DNA of 64,000 nucleotides from an uncultured Dysosmobacter sp. (GCF_947631165.1 NZ_CANRKH010000016.1:1-64000); one strand, 5' to 3'. Positions 9,677-19,316 are shown, counted from the stretch's first letter. The notes: generated by a model from the sequence alone, not told the origin. Made by a program: numbers and translations.

Positions 9677-11077
9677 GTGATCCAGACGATTCGCAAGGCG
9701 TGGGGTATCCCCGAGCTGCGGAAAAAGATCATCTTTACACTCCTCATTCTGCTGATCTTTAGAATCGGCAACGCCATTACCGTTCCCTATATCAACAAAA
9801 TCGCGCTGGAAGCGCAGCTGAACAGCATGGGGACCACTTATTTCGGATTGCTCAACGCCATGAGCGGCGGCGCTTTCGCAATGGCTACTGTTTTCGCCCT
9901 GAGCATCCAGCCCTATATCAACAGCTCCATCATCATCCAGCTGCTGACCGTGGCCATCCCCGCTCTGGAGCGGCTGGCCAAGGAGGGAGGCGAGGAGGGC
10001 CGGAAGAAGATCCAGTCCATCACGCGCTACACCACCATCGGTATTGCCGTCCTGCAGGCCGTGGGCTACTACTTCATGATGAAGCGCTACAACCTGCTGG
10101 AGACCGGAGCCGACGGCATCTGGCCCGCACTGGTCATCATCGTGACGCTGATCGCCGGTTCTTCCTTCGTGATGTGGATGGGAGAGCAGGTCACGGAGTT
10201 CGGCGTGGGCAACGGCATTTCCATCATCCTGTTCGCGGGCATCATCTCCCGCGTGCCTAACATGATCAGCGGCATGATCGACGGCGTACGGACCTGGTCC
10301 GGCGTCAAGGCCGGCAGCATCACGCTGGACGGTCTGGTGTCCGGCTATCAGTCCGCCGGCTATTCCGCCACGGTGGCCAATCAGATGGCTGAGTCCAAGA
10401 TGGCTGGGGCTATCGCTCCTTGGGGCATCGTTCTGCTTCTGGTGGGCATCCTGGCGCTGATCGTGTTCATCGTGTTCATCAACGACGCCGAGCGCCGCAT
10501 CCCCGTGCAGTATGCCAAGCGCCAGGTGGGCCGGAAGATGTACGGCGGCCAGAGCACCAACCTGCCCATGAAGGTGAGCATGGCCGGCGTTCTGCCCGTG
10601 ATTTTCGCCCAGAGCATCGCGTCTCTGCCCATCACCGTGTGGAGCTTCATCGGCACACCGGCGGAGGGCAGCGTGTCCCGCGCCATTTACGACGCCATTG
10701 ACACCAAGTCCGTGCTCTATATGGTCGTATATTTCATCATGATCATCGGCTTCAGTTATTTCTATTCCAGCATCCAGTTCAATCCCGTTGAGATCGCAAA
10801 CAACCTGAAGAAGCAGGGCGGTTTCATCCCGGGCTTCCGGCCCGGCAAGCCCACGGTGGACTTCATCAAGAAGGTCCTGAACAAGATCACTCTGTTCGGC
10901 GCGATCTATCTGGGCATCGTGGCGATCTGCCCCCTGCTGGTGGGCAAGGCCATCGGCAACAACTCCGTGGCCATCGGCGGCACCTCCGTCATCATCGTGG
11001 TGGGCGTGGCGCTGGAGACTGTCAAGGCGTTGGAATCCCAGATGCTGATGCGTCAGTACAAGGGCTTCCTGGAATAA
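9677..11077 (+). CDS. secY: Protein translocase subunit SecY (GTG start)
   Basis: Multi-TM SecY family sequence; order after rplO. Confidence 0.98.
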   Translation: MIQTIRKAWGIPELRKKIIFTLLILLIFRIGNAITVPYINKIALEAQLNSMGTTYFGLLNAMSGGAFAMATVFALSIQPYINSSIIIQLLTVAIPALERLAKEGGEEGRKKIQSITRYTTIGIAVLQAVGYYFMMKRYNLLETGADGIWPALVIIVTLIAGSSFVMWMGEQVTEFGVGNGISIILFAGIISRVPNMISGMIDGVRTWSGVKAGSITLDGLVSGYQSAGYSATVANQMAESKMAGAIAPWGIVLLLVGILALIVFIVFINDAERRIPVQYAKRQVGRKMYGGQSTNLPMKVSMAGVLPVIFAQSIASLPITVWSFIGTPAEGSVSRAIYDAIDTKSVLYMVVYFIMIIGFSYFYSSIQFNPVEIANNLKKQGGFIPGFRPGKPTVDFIKKVLNKITLFGAIYLGIVAICPLLVGKAIGNNSVAIGGTSVIIVVGVALETVKALESQMLMRQYKGFLE

Positions 11078-11092
11078 GAAAGAAGGCAGTTT

Positions 11093-11725
11093 ATGAAACT
11101 GATCCTGCTGGGCGCCCCTGGCGCCGGCAAAGGCACACAGGCGGAGATCCTGTGTGAAAAGCTGGGGATCCCCACCATCTCCACCGGCAACATCCTCCGT
11201 GCCGCCATCAAGAACGGCACGCCCACCGGCATGAAGGCCAAGGCTTTCATGGACGCGGGCAAGCTGGTGCCCGATGACGTGATCATCGGCATCATCACCG
11301 AGCGGGTCGCCGAAGCGGACTGTGCCAACGGCTATATCCTGGACGGGGTTCCCCGCACCATCGCCCAGGCCGAGGCCATGGAGAAGGCCGGGATCGTGTT
11401 TGACGCCGTCGTTTCCATCGAGATCTCCGATGAGACCATCATGGAACGCATGAGCGGCCGCCGCGTCTGCGAGGCCTGCGGGGCCAGTTACCATGTGGTG
11501 GCTGTGCCTCCCAAGGCTGAGGGCGTGTGCGACAAGTGCGGCGGCAAGCTGGTCCAGCGAAAAGATGATGCCCCCGAGACCGTGAAAGCGCGTCTTGAGG
11601 TCTATCATAGGGAGACTGAGCCTCTGAAGGACTTTTACGCCAAGCGCGGTCTCCTGAAAACTGTGGAAAACCAACCCTCTGTGGCGGAGACCTCTGCGGT
11701 CATCCTCCGCGTGCTGGGGAGATGA
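11093..11725 (+). CDS. adk: Adenylate kinase with zinc-binding LID
   Basis: [24 protein letters not shown]...CDKC LID. Confidence 0.98.
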   Translation: MKLILLGAPGAGKGTQAEILCEKLGIPTISTGNILRAAIKNGTPTGMKAKAFMDAGKLVPDDVIIGIITERVAEADCANGYILDGVPRTIAQAEAMEKAGIVFDAVVSIEISDETIMERMSGRRVCEACGASYHVVAVPPKAEGVCDKCGGKLVQRKDDAPETVKARLEVYHRETEPLKDFYAKRGLLKTVENQPSVAETSAVILRVLGR

Positions 11726-11729
11726 GCCG

Positions 11730-12482
11730 ATGATTACGCTCAGATCCCCCCATGAGATCGAACTGATGCGCCATGCCGGAAAAATTACCGCGGCTGCCCG
11801 TGCGTTAGCAGGGGAAATGGTAAGGCCTGGCGTAACGACCCAAGAGATCGATCATGCGGTGGAGCATTTCATCCGCAAACAGGGCGCGGTGCCGTCCTTC
11901 CTCCACTACAACGGCTATCCCGCCAGCGCCTGCATCAGCGTCAACGACGAGATCATCCACGGCATCCCCGGCAAGCGGGTCTTGCAGGAGGGCGATATCG
12001 TCAGCGTGGACGTGGGCGCCTACATTGGAGGATTTCACGGCGACTGCGCGGCGACCTTCGCCTGCGGCAGGATCTCTCCCGAGGCTCAGGACCTGATCGA
12101 TGTGACCAGGCAGAGCTTTTTCGAGGGGATCCGGTTCGCCAGGGAAGGGCGCCGGCTGCTGGATATTTCCGCAGCGATCCAAACCTATGTGGAAAGCCAC
12201 GGCTACTCCATCGTCCGGGAATATGTCGGCCACGGCGTCGGCACGGCGATGCATGAGCCGCCGGAGATCCCCAACTACGGCCATCCCGGCCGGGGACCCA
12301 GGCTTCTGCGCGGCATGACTCTTGCGATAGAGCCCATGGTGAACGCCGGCTCCGCCGCGATCAAACAGATGCCTGACGGCTGGACCGTCAGGACCCTGGA
12401 CGGCAAGTGGGCGGCCCACTACGAAAATACGATCCTGATTACCGATGGTGAGCCTGAGATCCTCACGGCTCCCGCTATCTGA
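11730..12482 (+). CDS. map: Type I methionyl aminopeptidase
   Basis: SVDVGAYIGGFHGDCAATFACG...GHGVGTAMHEPPEIPNYG. Confidence 0.98.
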   Translation: MITLRSPHEIELMRHAGKITAAARALAGEMVRPGVTTQEIDHAVEHFIRKQGAVPSFLHYNGYPASACISVNDEIIHGIPGKRVLQEGDIVSVDVGAYIGGFHGDCAATFACGRISPEAQDLIDVTRQSFFEGIRFAREGRRLLDISAAIQTYVESHGYSIVREYVGHGVGTAMHEPPEIPNYGHPGRGPRLLRGMTLAIEPMVNAGSAAIKQMPDGWTVRTLDGKWAAHYENTILITDGEPEILTAPAI

Positions 12483-12498
12483 AAGTAAGAAGAAACGT

Positions 12499-12783
12499 AT
12501 GGAGATCGCAAAATCAAATATTGTTCGTTCCAGCGCTGGACGGGATCGGGGCAAGCTCTTCGTCGTTCTCGCGGTGGAGGGGGAGTACCTCCTGCTGGCG
12601 GATGGAAAGGGACGGAAGGTGGAATCACCCAAGCGCAAAAAGCGCAGGCATGTGCTGTTTGTAGCGGCGGATGAGACCCGCCTTTCAGAAAAGATCAAAA
12701 GCAGCGAAAAGATCACCAACAGTGAACTTCGCAGGACCCTGGCGGGCTACCGCCAGGAAGTCCAACCGGACCAGGAGGGATAA
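12499..12783 (+). CDS. KOW domain-containing RNA-binding protein (L14e-like)
   Basis: MEIAKSNIVRSSAGRDRGKLFVVLAVEGEYLLLADGKGRKVESPKRKKRRH; position between map and infA. Confidence 0.8.
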   Translation: MEIAKSNIVRSSAGRDRGKLFVVLAVEGEYLLLADGKGRKVESPKRKKRRHVLFVAADETRLSEKIKSSEKITNSELRRTLAGYRQEVQPDQEG

Positions 12784-12786
12784 CGT

Positions 12787-13005
12787 TTGGCAAAATCCGA
12801 TATGATCGAAGTGGAAGGTGTTGTGGTGGAAGCTCTGCCCAACACGACGTTCCAGGTTGACATTGGAAATGGACACACGATCCTAGCGCATATTTCCGGA
12901 AAACTCAGAATGAATTTCATCAGGATTCTGCCCGGCGACAAGGTCACGGTGGAGATGTCCCCGTATGATCTGACCCGCGGCCGGATCACCTGGCGCAGTA
13001 AGTAA
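12787..13005 (+). CDS. infA: Translation initiation factor IF-1
   Basis: [53 protein letters not shown]. Confidence 0.98.
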   Translation: MAKSDMIEVEGVVVEALPNTTFQVDIGNGHTILAHISGKLRMNFIRILPGDKVTVEMSPYDLTRGRITWRSK

Positions 13006-13027
13006 GCGTCAGGCGAACAGAGACTAG

Positions 13028-13168
<141 letters not shown>

Positions 13169-13194
13169 CATTTAATTGGAGGTGCTTTAAAAGT

Positions 13195-13560
13195 ATGGCA
13201 CGTATTGCCGGTATTGACCTGCCGAAGGATAAGCGTATCGAGATCGGCCTCACCTATATCTACGGCATTGGCAGAAAGAGCGCCAAGGACATCCTGGCGC
13301 AGACGGGCATCGACCCCGACATCCGCGTGAAGGATCTGACCGACGCCCAGGAGCAGCAGCTCCGTGACGCCATCGACGCCTATACCGTCGAGGGCGACCT
13401 GCGCCGCCAGACCGCCCTGGACATCAAGCGCCTGAGCGAGATCGGCTGCTATCGCGGCATCCGGCACCGCAAGGGTCTGCCTGTCCGCGGCCAGCGCAGC
13501 AAGACCAACGCGCGGACCCGCAAAGGTCCCAAGAAGACCATTGCCAACAAGAAGAAGTAA
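13195..13560 (+). CDS. rpsM: 30S ribosomal protein S13
   Basis: [30 protein letters not shown]. Confidence 0.99.
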   Translation: MARIAGIDLPKDKRIEIGLTYIYGIGRKSAKDILAQTGIDPDIRVKDLTDAQEQQLRDAIDAYTVEGDLRRQTALDIKRLSEIGCYRGIRHRKGLPVRGQRSKTNARTRKGPKKTIANKKK

Positions 13561-13575
13561 GGAGGGAGAACAGAA

Positions 13576-13980
13576 ATGGCAACTGCAAAAGCTAGCGGCA
13601 AGAAGGTCATTCGCCGCCGTCGTGAAAGAAAGAACATTGAGCGTGGCCAGGTCCATATCCGTTCTTCTTTCAACAACACCATGGTGACTGTTACCGATAC
13701 CCAGGGCAACGCCATCTCCTGGGCTTCTTCCGGCGGCCTCGGCTTCCGCGGCAGCAAGAAGTCCACTCCCTTTGCGGCCCAGACCGCGGCTGAGACCGCT
13801 GCCCGCGCCGCCATGGAGCACGGCCTCAAGACCGTGGAAGTTTTCGTCAAGGGTCCCGGCCAGGGCCGCGAGGCTGCTATCCGCGCCCTGCAGGCCGTGG
13901 GTCTGGAAGTGACCATGATCAAGGACGTCACTCCCATCCCCCACAATGGCTGCCGTCCCCCGAAGCGTCGCCGCGTGTAA
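13576..13980 (+). CDS. rpsK: 30S ribosomal protein S11
   Basis: [46 protein letters not shown]. Confidence 0.99.
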   Translation: MATAKASGKKVIRRRRERKNIERGQVHIRSSFNNTMVTVTDTQGNAISWASSGGLGFRGSKKSTPFAAQTAAETAARAAMEHGLKTVEVFVKGPGQGREAAIRALQAVGLEVTMIKDVTPIPHNGCRPPKRRRV

Positions 13981-14004
13981 TCGAAAGAGGAGGTAACAAG
14001 CAAT

Positions 14005-14607
14005 ATGGCAAAGAATATGCAGCCGATCGCCAAGCGCTGCAAGGCTTTGGGCATTTCTCCTGCCGTCATGGGCTATGCGAAGAAGGAGACCAATCGCAAT
14101 CCTGGCGGCCAGATGAGAAAGAAGAAGAGCGAATATGGCATTCAGTTGAACGAGAAGCAAAAGGTCAAGTTCATCTATGGCATTCTGGAAAAGCAGTTCC
14201 ACGACTACTATGAGAAGGCTGCCGCCGCCCCCGGCAAGACTGGCGACAACCTGCTGATCACCGTGGAGCGCCGTCTGGACAATGTGGTGTACCGCATGGG
14301 CTTCGCCATGACCCGCCGTCAGGCTCGTCAGCTGGTGAACCACGCCCACTTCACCGTCAATGGCCAGAAGGTCAATATCCCCTCTTACCTGGTCAAGGCC
14401 GGCGATGTGATCGAGGTGGCTGAGAGCAGCCGTTCTTCCGAGGTCTTTAAGCGCCTGCTGGGCCAGGACGCCCCTATGTTCCTGCTGCCACCCTGGATGG
14501 AGCGTGAAAAGAACGCCCTGAAGGGTACAGTGACCCGCCTTCCCGCCCGCGAGGACATCGATGTTCCCGTGGAGGAGCACCTCATCGTTGAGTTGTACTC
14601 CAAGTAA
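14005..14607 (+). CDS. rpsD: 30S ribosomal protein S4
   Basis: S4 domain [34 protein letters not shown]. Confidence 0.98.
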   Translation: MAKNMQPIAKRCKALGISPAVMGYAKKETNRNPGGQMRKKKSEYGIQLNEKQKVKFIYGILEKQFHDYYEKAAAAPGKTGDNLLITVERRLDNVVYRMGFAMTRRQARQLVNHAHFTVNGQKVNIPSYLVKAGDVIEVAESSRSSEVFKRLLGQDAPMFLLPPWMEREKNALKGTVTRLPAREDIDVPVEEHLIVELYSK

Positions 14608-14694
14608 TCGGAGGATACCCTCAATAATGATGAAAACTGCCGGCGGCGTGCAATCGTGCACTGCCGCAATGAGAAGATGAAGGAGGGTAACTGC

Positions 14695-15645
14695 ATGATC
14701 GAAATTGAGAAGCCCCAGATCGACTGTACCGAGACTCCCGGCGATGTCACGTACGGCAAGTACGTTGTGGAGCCGCTGGAGCGCGGCTATGGCACGACTT
14801 TGGGCAATGCGCTCCGCCGCATTATGCTTTCCTCTCTGCCGGGCACCGCGCCGACCACGCTGAAGATCGCCGGCGTCCAGCATGAGTTTTCCACCATCCC
14901 CGGTGTCAAGGAAGACGTGACGGAGATCGTCTTGAATGTGAAGGGCCTCCTGACCAAGCTGCACAGCGAAACGGTGAAAACCGTCTATATCGAAGCGGTC
15001 GGCCCCTGCGAGGTCACCGCCGGCGACATCAAGGCCGACGGCGAGGTGGAGGTCCTGAATCCCGAGATGCACATTGCCACTCTGGATAATGGCGCCACAC
15101 TGAACATGGAGATCACTCTGTCTCACGGCCGGGGCTATGTGCCTGCCGACCGCAACAAGCCTCAGCAGAATGTGATCGGCACCATTGCAGTGGATTCCAT
15201 CTACACCCCGGTCTACAAGGTGAACTACACGGTGGAGCCGACCCGCGTGGGCGCTTCCAGCGACTTTGACAAGCTGACGCTGGAGGTCTGGACCGACGGC
15301 ACCATTTCCGCGCGGGACGCGGTGTCTCTGGGCGCCAAGATCCTGTGCGACCACTTTACGCTGTTCACAGACCTCTCCGAAAACGTGGGCAGTAAGCCCA
15401 CTGTGGTGGAGAAGGCCGAGGCCCAGCGGGATAAGGTGCTGGAGATGACCATCGAGGAGCTGGACCTCAGCGTCCGCAGCTTCAACTGCCTCAAGCGCGC
15501 CAACATCAACACCGTGGAGGACTTGATCTCCAAGACCGAGGACGAGATGATGAAGGTCCGCAACCTGGGCCGCAAGTCCCTGGAAGAGGTCATCAACAAG
15601 CTGGCTATGATGGGTCTCCATCTGGCCGACGAGGAAAATAACTGA
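14695..15645 (+). CDS. rpoA: DNA-directed RNA polymerase alpha subunit
   Basis: [11 protein letters not shown]...[25 protein letters not shown]. Confidence 0.99.
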   Translation: MIEIEKPQIDCTETPGDVTYGKYVVEPLERGYGTTLGNALRRIMLSSLPGTAPTTLKIAGVQHEFSTIPGVKEDVTEIVLNVKGLLTKLHSETVKTVYIEAVGPCEVTAGDIKADGEVEVLNPEMHIATLDNGATLNMEITLSHGRGYVPADRNKPQQNVIGTIAVDSIYTPVYKVNYTVEPTRVGASSDFDKLTLEVWTDGTISARDAVSLGAKILCDHFTLFTDLSENVGSKPTVVEKAEAQRDKVLEMTIEELDLSVRSFNCLKRANINTVEDLISKTEDEMMKVRNLGRKSLEEVINKLAMMGLHLADEENN

Positions 15646-15741
15646 GCCGGGGTCCCCGGCTGACCAAGGCCCGATGTACGGCGATCCCCCTGGAGAAGGG
15701 GCGCTCGTCACGGCGCTGAGAGCCCTGCGCTCACGGCGCCG

Positions 15742-15842
15742 GACCGTATGGACGGCAAACTTTTTGACGGCTGTGCCGTCGGGCCGCTTTCTGCGGCTCC
15801 AATAAAACGGATGGGCCGTTTTGTTGAGAATCAGTATAAGGA
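15742..15842. repeat. Hairpin-dense element (single three-hairpin-like unit) between rpoA and rplQ
   Basis: Successive hairpins GACGGC-TGT-GCCGTC, GCCGC-TTTCT-GCGGC, AAAACGG..CCGTTTT. Confidence 0.55.
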
Positions 15843-15852
15843 GGAAACCGAA

Positions 15853-16197
15853 ATGCCCGGAACTCGGAAACTTGGCAAGACTACCGACCAGCGCATGGCG
15901 ATGCTGCGTCAGCAGGTCACGGATTTCCTGGACAACGGGAAGATGGAAACCACCGTAACCCGCTGCAAGGAGATCAAGCCTTTGGCTGAGAAGATGATAA
16001 CCCTCGGCAAGAAGAACGATCTGGCTGCTTACCGGCAGGCTATGAGCTTCATCACTCGCGAGGACGTCTGCAAGAAGATCTTCAAGGAGATCGCCCCCAG
16101 CTATGCGGAGCGGAACGGCGGTTATACCCGCATCGTCCGCACCGGTGTGCGCCGCGGCGACGCTGCGGAGACCGCGATCATCGAACTGGTGAAGTGA
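15853..16197 (+). CDS. rplQ: 50S ribosomal protein L17
   Basis: [49 protein letters not shown]. Confidence 0.98.
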   Translation: MPGTRKLGKTTDQRMAMLRQQVTDFLDNGKMETTVTRCKEIKPLAEKMITLGKKNDLAAYRQAMSFITREDVCKKIFKEIAPSYAERNGGYTRIVRTGVRRGDAAETAIIELVK

Positions 16198-16207
16198 TCC
16201 ACGTATG

Positions 16208-16256
16208 AAAAAAGCCCTTTGCAATGTGTACCTAGGCACGTTGCAAAGGGCTTTTA
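16208..16256 (+). terminator. Intrinsic terminator after rplQ
   Basis: AAGCCCTTTGCAA...TTGCAAAGGGCTTTT. Confidence 0.9.
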
Positions 16257-16360
16257 CGTTTATCAAGAAGCCAGCAAGTCTAAACATACGATTTTTCTTT
16301 TCAAATCGACAGAAATGTGATATAATGAAATGGGTTTAGGCAATGTTTGAAAATTGGCGG

Positions 16361-16462
16361 AATGCTGGATCGGGACAGATTTTTTCGTCAGGCAAGGCGA
16401 TTTCCCGGAGGAGTCCTGACGGATCTCAAGGGAGATTAACGAAGTCCTGACAGGAAAAGGCG
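16361..16462 (-). repeat. Dispersed repeat family 1, copy C (probably partial)
   Basis: AATGCTGGAT..AGATTTTTTCGTCAGGCAAGGCGATTTCCCGGAGG.. aligns with reverse complement of 50586-50746. Confidence 0.6.
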
Positions 16463-16513
16463 CATAATATTTTGACATTTTTCAAACAGGGCCTGGAAAG
16501 GGAGGGCTATCAC

Positions 16514-16894
16514 ATGCGAAAGGTTCGCTGCTATGAGTGCGGCAAAAGCTATGATTTTGACGAGGATGATTTCTGCCCCAGATGCGGGGCCTTCAACCAG
16601 CCGCCCAGAGAAACCCGCATCGGGGTGGATGGCACGCTGGTCCGGGTCGATGGTCTGAACGAGCGGAACCACAAAGGCTCCTTCGTTCACCGGGAGCTGC
16701 ATGAGGAGAACCGGGAGCGCCGGGCCATCGGCCTGTCCAAGGGGGTGAAACGGGGGAGGAGCCAGCCTGCCGCTTCCTCTGTGCGAAAGCCGAAGAAGCA
16801 GGAGACTAAAAATCCCTTCGCCATTGTGGGAAAAATCATTTTTTGGATCATTATCTTAAATGTTTTTGCCACGATATTAGAAATCATATTTTGA
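16514..16894 (+). CDS. Zinc-ribbon protein with C-terminal TM segment, function unknown
   Basis: CYECG..CPRCG N-terminus; IVGKIIFWIIILNVFATILEIIF C-terminus. Confidence 0.7.
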   Translation: MRKVRCYECGKSYDFDEDDFCPRCGAFNQPPRETRIGVDGTLVRVDGLNERNHKGSFVHRELHEENRERRAIGLSKGVKRGRSQPAASSVRKPKKQETKNPFAIVGKIIFWIIILNVFATILEIIF

Positions 16895-16902
16895 TCCTAT
16901 TA

Positions 16903-16934
16903 AAAGAGCCGCCCCAGCGGGCGGCTCTTTTTTT
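16903..16934 (+). terminator. Intrinsic terminator
   Basis: AGAGCCGCC-CCAGC-GGGCGGCTCTTTTTTT. Confidence 0.9.
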
Positions 16935-16995
16935 GAAGCCCCGGCGCTCTTCCGCGGCAGTTTTTGACAGAGGTATTTTTCCCCGGCCTGCACAA

Positions 16996-17183
16996 ACTAT
17001 AGTCGACACACTTGAAAAGAAGCAAAACTTCTTTTCAAACCATCGGCGCATGCGCCGATGGTGGCCGCAAAGCGGCCTAAGTGTCTTCTTCATAGTCAAC
17101 GCCCACGGGCTTTGCCCGTCCAGCGGGTATGCCCGCTGGTTGAAAATCTGCTTTTGCTGATTTTCAAGTGCGTTGACTATATG
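16996..17183. repeat. Inverted pair of three-hairpin repeat units
   Basis: CTATAGTC...CATAGTCAACG...CGTTGACTATAT with six internal hairpins; second half is the inverted relative of units at 62315 and 63811. Confidence 0.8.
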
Positions 17184-17216
17184 CTCACCCGCGGCGCGGG
17201 AAAAGATGCGGAGGGG

Positions 17217-17939
17217 ATGCGGATGCGGAAACAATGGCTGCTGGCGCTGACAGCGCTGGCCGCTCTGGCGCTGCTGGCGCGTCCAGGGGAGCGGCAGGCA
17301 GTCCCGGCGGATGGCACGGCGGAGCTGGCAGCAGAGACCCATTATATCGCCCTGACGTTTGACGACGGTCCCCGCCATGATACCACCGCCCGTCTGCTGG
17401 ACGGTCTGCGGCAGCGGGGGGCCAGCGCCACCTTTTTCCTGGTGGGGGAGCAGGCCCAGGCAAATCCGGAGCTGGTAGAGCGCATGGAGGCGGAAGGCCA
17501 TCAGGTGGGCAACCATACCTGGAGCCATGTCCGGCTGGAGGGCGCCTCCCGGGAGGCCGTGGCGGAGGAGGTGGCCCGGACCGAGGCATTTTTGAGCCAG
17601 CTGCTGGGAGGAAACGGCTATTGGCTCCGCCCGCCCTATGGATTGATCACCGCCGGAACAGAGAACCAGATCACCGTCCCTATGGTCAAGTGGTCCGTGG
17701 ATCCCAGAGACTGGGAGAGCCGGAACACCGCCAAGGTGGTCCAGGCGGTGCTGGAAGCCGTCCGCCCCAACAGCATCATCCTGCTCCATGACATCTATCC
17801 CACCTCTGTGGAGGCGGCCTTGCAGGTCGTGGATACCCTGCAGGCGCAGGGCTATGTGTTCGTCACCGTGGAGGAGCTGCTGTATCTCAACGGCGTCCGG
17901 CCCCAGCCGGGGGTCATGTACCGCACCGGAAAAGGATAA
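17217..17939 (+). CDS. Polysaccharide deacetylase (NodB domain), membrane anchored or secreted
   Basis: HYIALTFDDGPRHDTTARLLDGL...GHQVGNHTWSH motifs; hydrophobic N-terminus. In-frame ATG also at 17181. Confidence 0.92.
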   Translation: MRMRKQWLLALTALAALALLARPGERQAVPADGTAELAAETHYIALTFDDGPRHDTTARLLDGLRQRGASATFFLVGEQAQANPELVERMEAEGHQVGNHTWSHVRLEGASREAVAEEVARTEAFLSQLLGGNGYWLRPPYGLITAGTENQITVPMVKWSVDPRDWESRNTAKVVQAVLEAVRPNSIILLHDIYPTSVEAALQVVDTLQAQGYVFVTVEELLYLNGVRPQPGVMYRTGKG

Positions 17940-18097
17940 GGACCCGTATCCACAAGCGTTCACGCGAGATTGCCGAGCCTTTTTCCGCCATCCTGCGTTG
18001 TCTTTTCCTGCGCCTTCAAAAGGCTCCCTGCGTCAAAATACCCTCTCCAACGAAAAAAGTCCGCCGTCCATCCGGCGTTCCCCGCCTATGGATACAG
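17940..18097 (+). repeat. Dispersed repeat family 1, copy A
   Basis: GGACCCGTATCCA...GGATACAG ends; internal CTGCGTTGTCTTTTCCTGCGCC and CTGCGTCAAAATACC motifs shared with 50586-50746. Confidence 0.7.
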
Positions 18098-18102
18098 ATC
18101 AA

Positions 18103-18132
18103 AAAAAGAGACGCCCAACAGGCGTCTCTTCT
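18103..18132 (-). terminator. Intrinsic terminator of secG
   Basis: minus strand AGAGACGCC-TGTTG-GGCGTCTCTTTTTTT. Confidence 0.9.
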
Positions 18133-18139
18133 GCGCTTT

Positions 18140-18370
18140 TTATCCCAAGATCAGCAGCACCAGGGTCAGGATCAGGAAAACGGCGCCGATCCACTTGGTG
18201 GCGCGGGCCAGCTTGGCGTCCAGGGTCTTGGCCTTGTTCTTGGCCAGGAAGGAATCGGCCACGCCGCCAATGGCACCGGAGAGACCGGCGCTCTTGCCGG
18301 ACTGGAACAGCACCGCCAGAATGATGGCCAGGCCGCAGATCAGCTGCAAAATCGTGATAAACAGTTTCAT
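18140..18370 (-). CDS. secG: Preprotein translocase subunit SecG
   Basis: MKLFITILQLICGLAIILAVLFQSGKSAGLSGAIGGVADSFLAKNKAKTLDAKLARATKWIGAVFLILTLVLLILG. Confidence 0.95.
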   Translation of the reverse strand: MKLFITILQLICGLAIILAVLFQSGKSAGLSGAIGGVADSFLAKNKAKTLDAKLARATKWIGAVFLILTLVLLILG

Positions 18371-18558
18371 AACGGAAAACCTCCAAACAAATATCCATGC
18401 GCTGGGCATGAAGAGCTATTCACAGACAATCATGTTACCATAGGTCGCACTTATTTTCAAGGGGAAATTGAAAAAAACGTTGAATTTTCTCACAGAGACA
18501 GGCGATACTGCCGCGCTAAAGCGTTCCACGGCGCCGTCAAAAAAAATTTCACAAAAGT

Positions 18559-18597
18559 GGAACAAATGTTTGCATTCCCGCCGGGTATGTGCTATAA
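18559..18597 (+). promoter_or_regulatory. lexA promoter with overlapping LexA (SOS) box
   Basis: GGAACAAATGTTTG overlaps -35 TTGCAT; 17-nt spacer; -10 TATAAT. Confidence 0.8.
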
Positions 18598-18640
18598 TAA
18601 AACAAAAAGAGAACGGCAGGACGGAAAAGGGAGGTCTCAT

Positions 18641-19231
18641 ATGACAGAACTTTCGGGTATGCAGCGCAGGATCTATGATTACATCGCATCTTTTATTCAG
18701 AGCCAGGGCTATCCCCCCTCCGTGCGGGAGATCGGGGAGGCGGTGGGTCTGAAGTCCCCCTCTACGGTCCATTTCCATCTCAAGCACCTGGAGGAGGCGG
18801 GCGTCATCTCCAAGGGCGCGGGAAAGGGCCGGGCCATCACCTTGACAGAGCAGCCTGTGCCGGAGAACAAGGTGCCGATCCTGGGCAATGTGGCGGCGGG
18901 CAGCCCCATTCTGGCGGAGGAGTGCATCGAGGATTACCTCACCTTTGACACCGGCGGCCGCAGCGGCGAGTTTTTTGCCCTCCGGGTCCGGGGAGAATCC
19001 ATGCTGAACGCGGGCATCCTGCCTGGCGATCTGGTGGTGGTGCGCCGCCAGCAGACTGCCAATAACGGCGAGATCGTGGTGGCCATGATCGAGGATGAGG
19101 CCACTGTCAAGCGCTTTTCCCGGCGGAACGGCCACATCTGGCTCCTGCCGGAAAACGAGGCGTATTCCCCCATCGACGGCACCTACGCCCAGATCCTGGG
19201 CAAGGTGGCGGCGGTAGTCCGCCGCTATTAA
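18641..19231 (+). CDS. lexA: LexA repressor
   Basis: MTELSGMQRRIYDYIASFIQSQGYPPSVREIGEAVGLKSPSTVHFHLKHLEEAG; S24 peptidase domain. Confidence 0.98.
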   Translation: MTELSGMQRRIYDYIASFIQSQGYPPSVREIGEAVGLKSPSTVHFHLKHLEEAGVISKGAGKGRAITLTEQPVPENKVPILGNVAAGSPILAEECIEDYLTFDTGGRSGEFFALRVRGESMLNAGILPGDLVVVRRQQTANNGEIVVAMIEDEATVKRFSRRNGHIWLLPENEAYSPIDGTYAQILGKVAAVVRRY

Positions 19232-19236
19232 GCGCA

Positions 19237-19265
19237 AAAATCCGGCGGTCTCGCCGGATTTTTTG
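19237..19265 (+). terminator. Intrinsic terminator after lexA
   Basis: AAAATCCGGCG-GTCT-CGCCGGATTTTTT. Confidence 0.9.
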
Positions 19266-19316
19266 TGCAGAGGGACTGAATTTGGCAAAACTTCGCAAAG
19301 ATATGTGTATTTTTAG

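Noticed and set aside
9602-11674. 690-aa minus-strand ORF opposite secY/adk
   Set aside because: Antisense artefact over conserved essential genes.
16996-17183. CRISPR-like array interpretation of the hairpin repeats
   Set aside because: No regularly spaced identical direct repeats with unique spacers; the structure is inverted hairpin units.
17058-17216. Upstream extension of the NodB ORF to 293 aa
   Set aside because: Reads through the inverted hairpin repeat; a signal-peptide-like start at 17217/17223 is more plausible.
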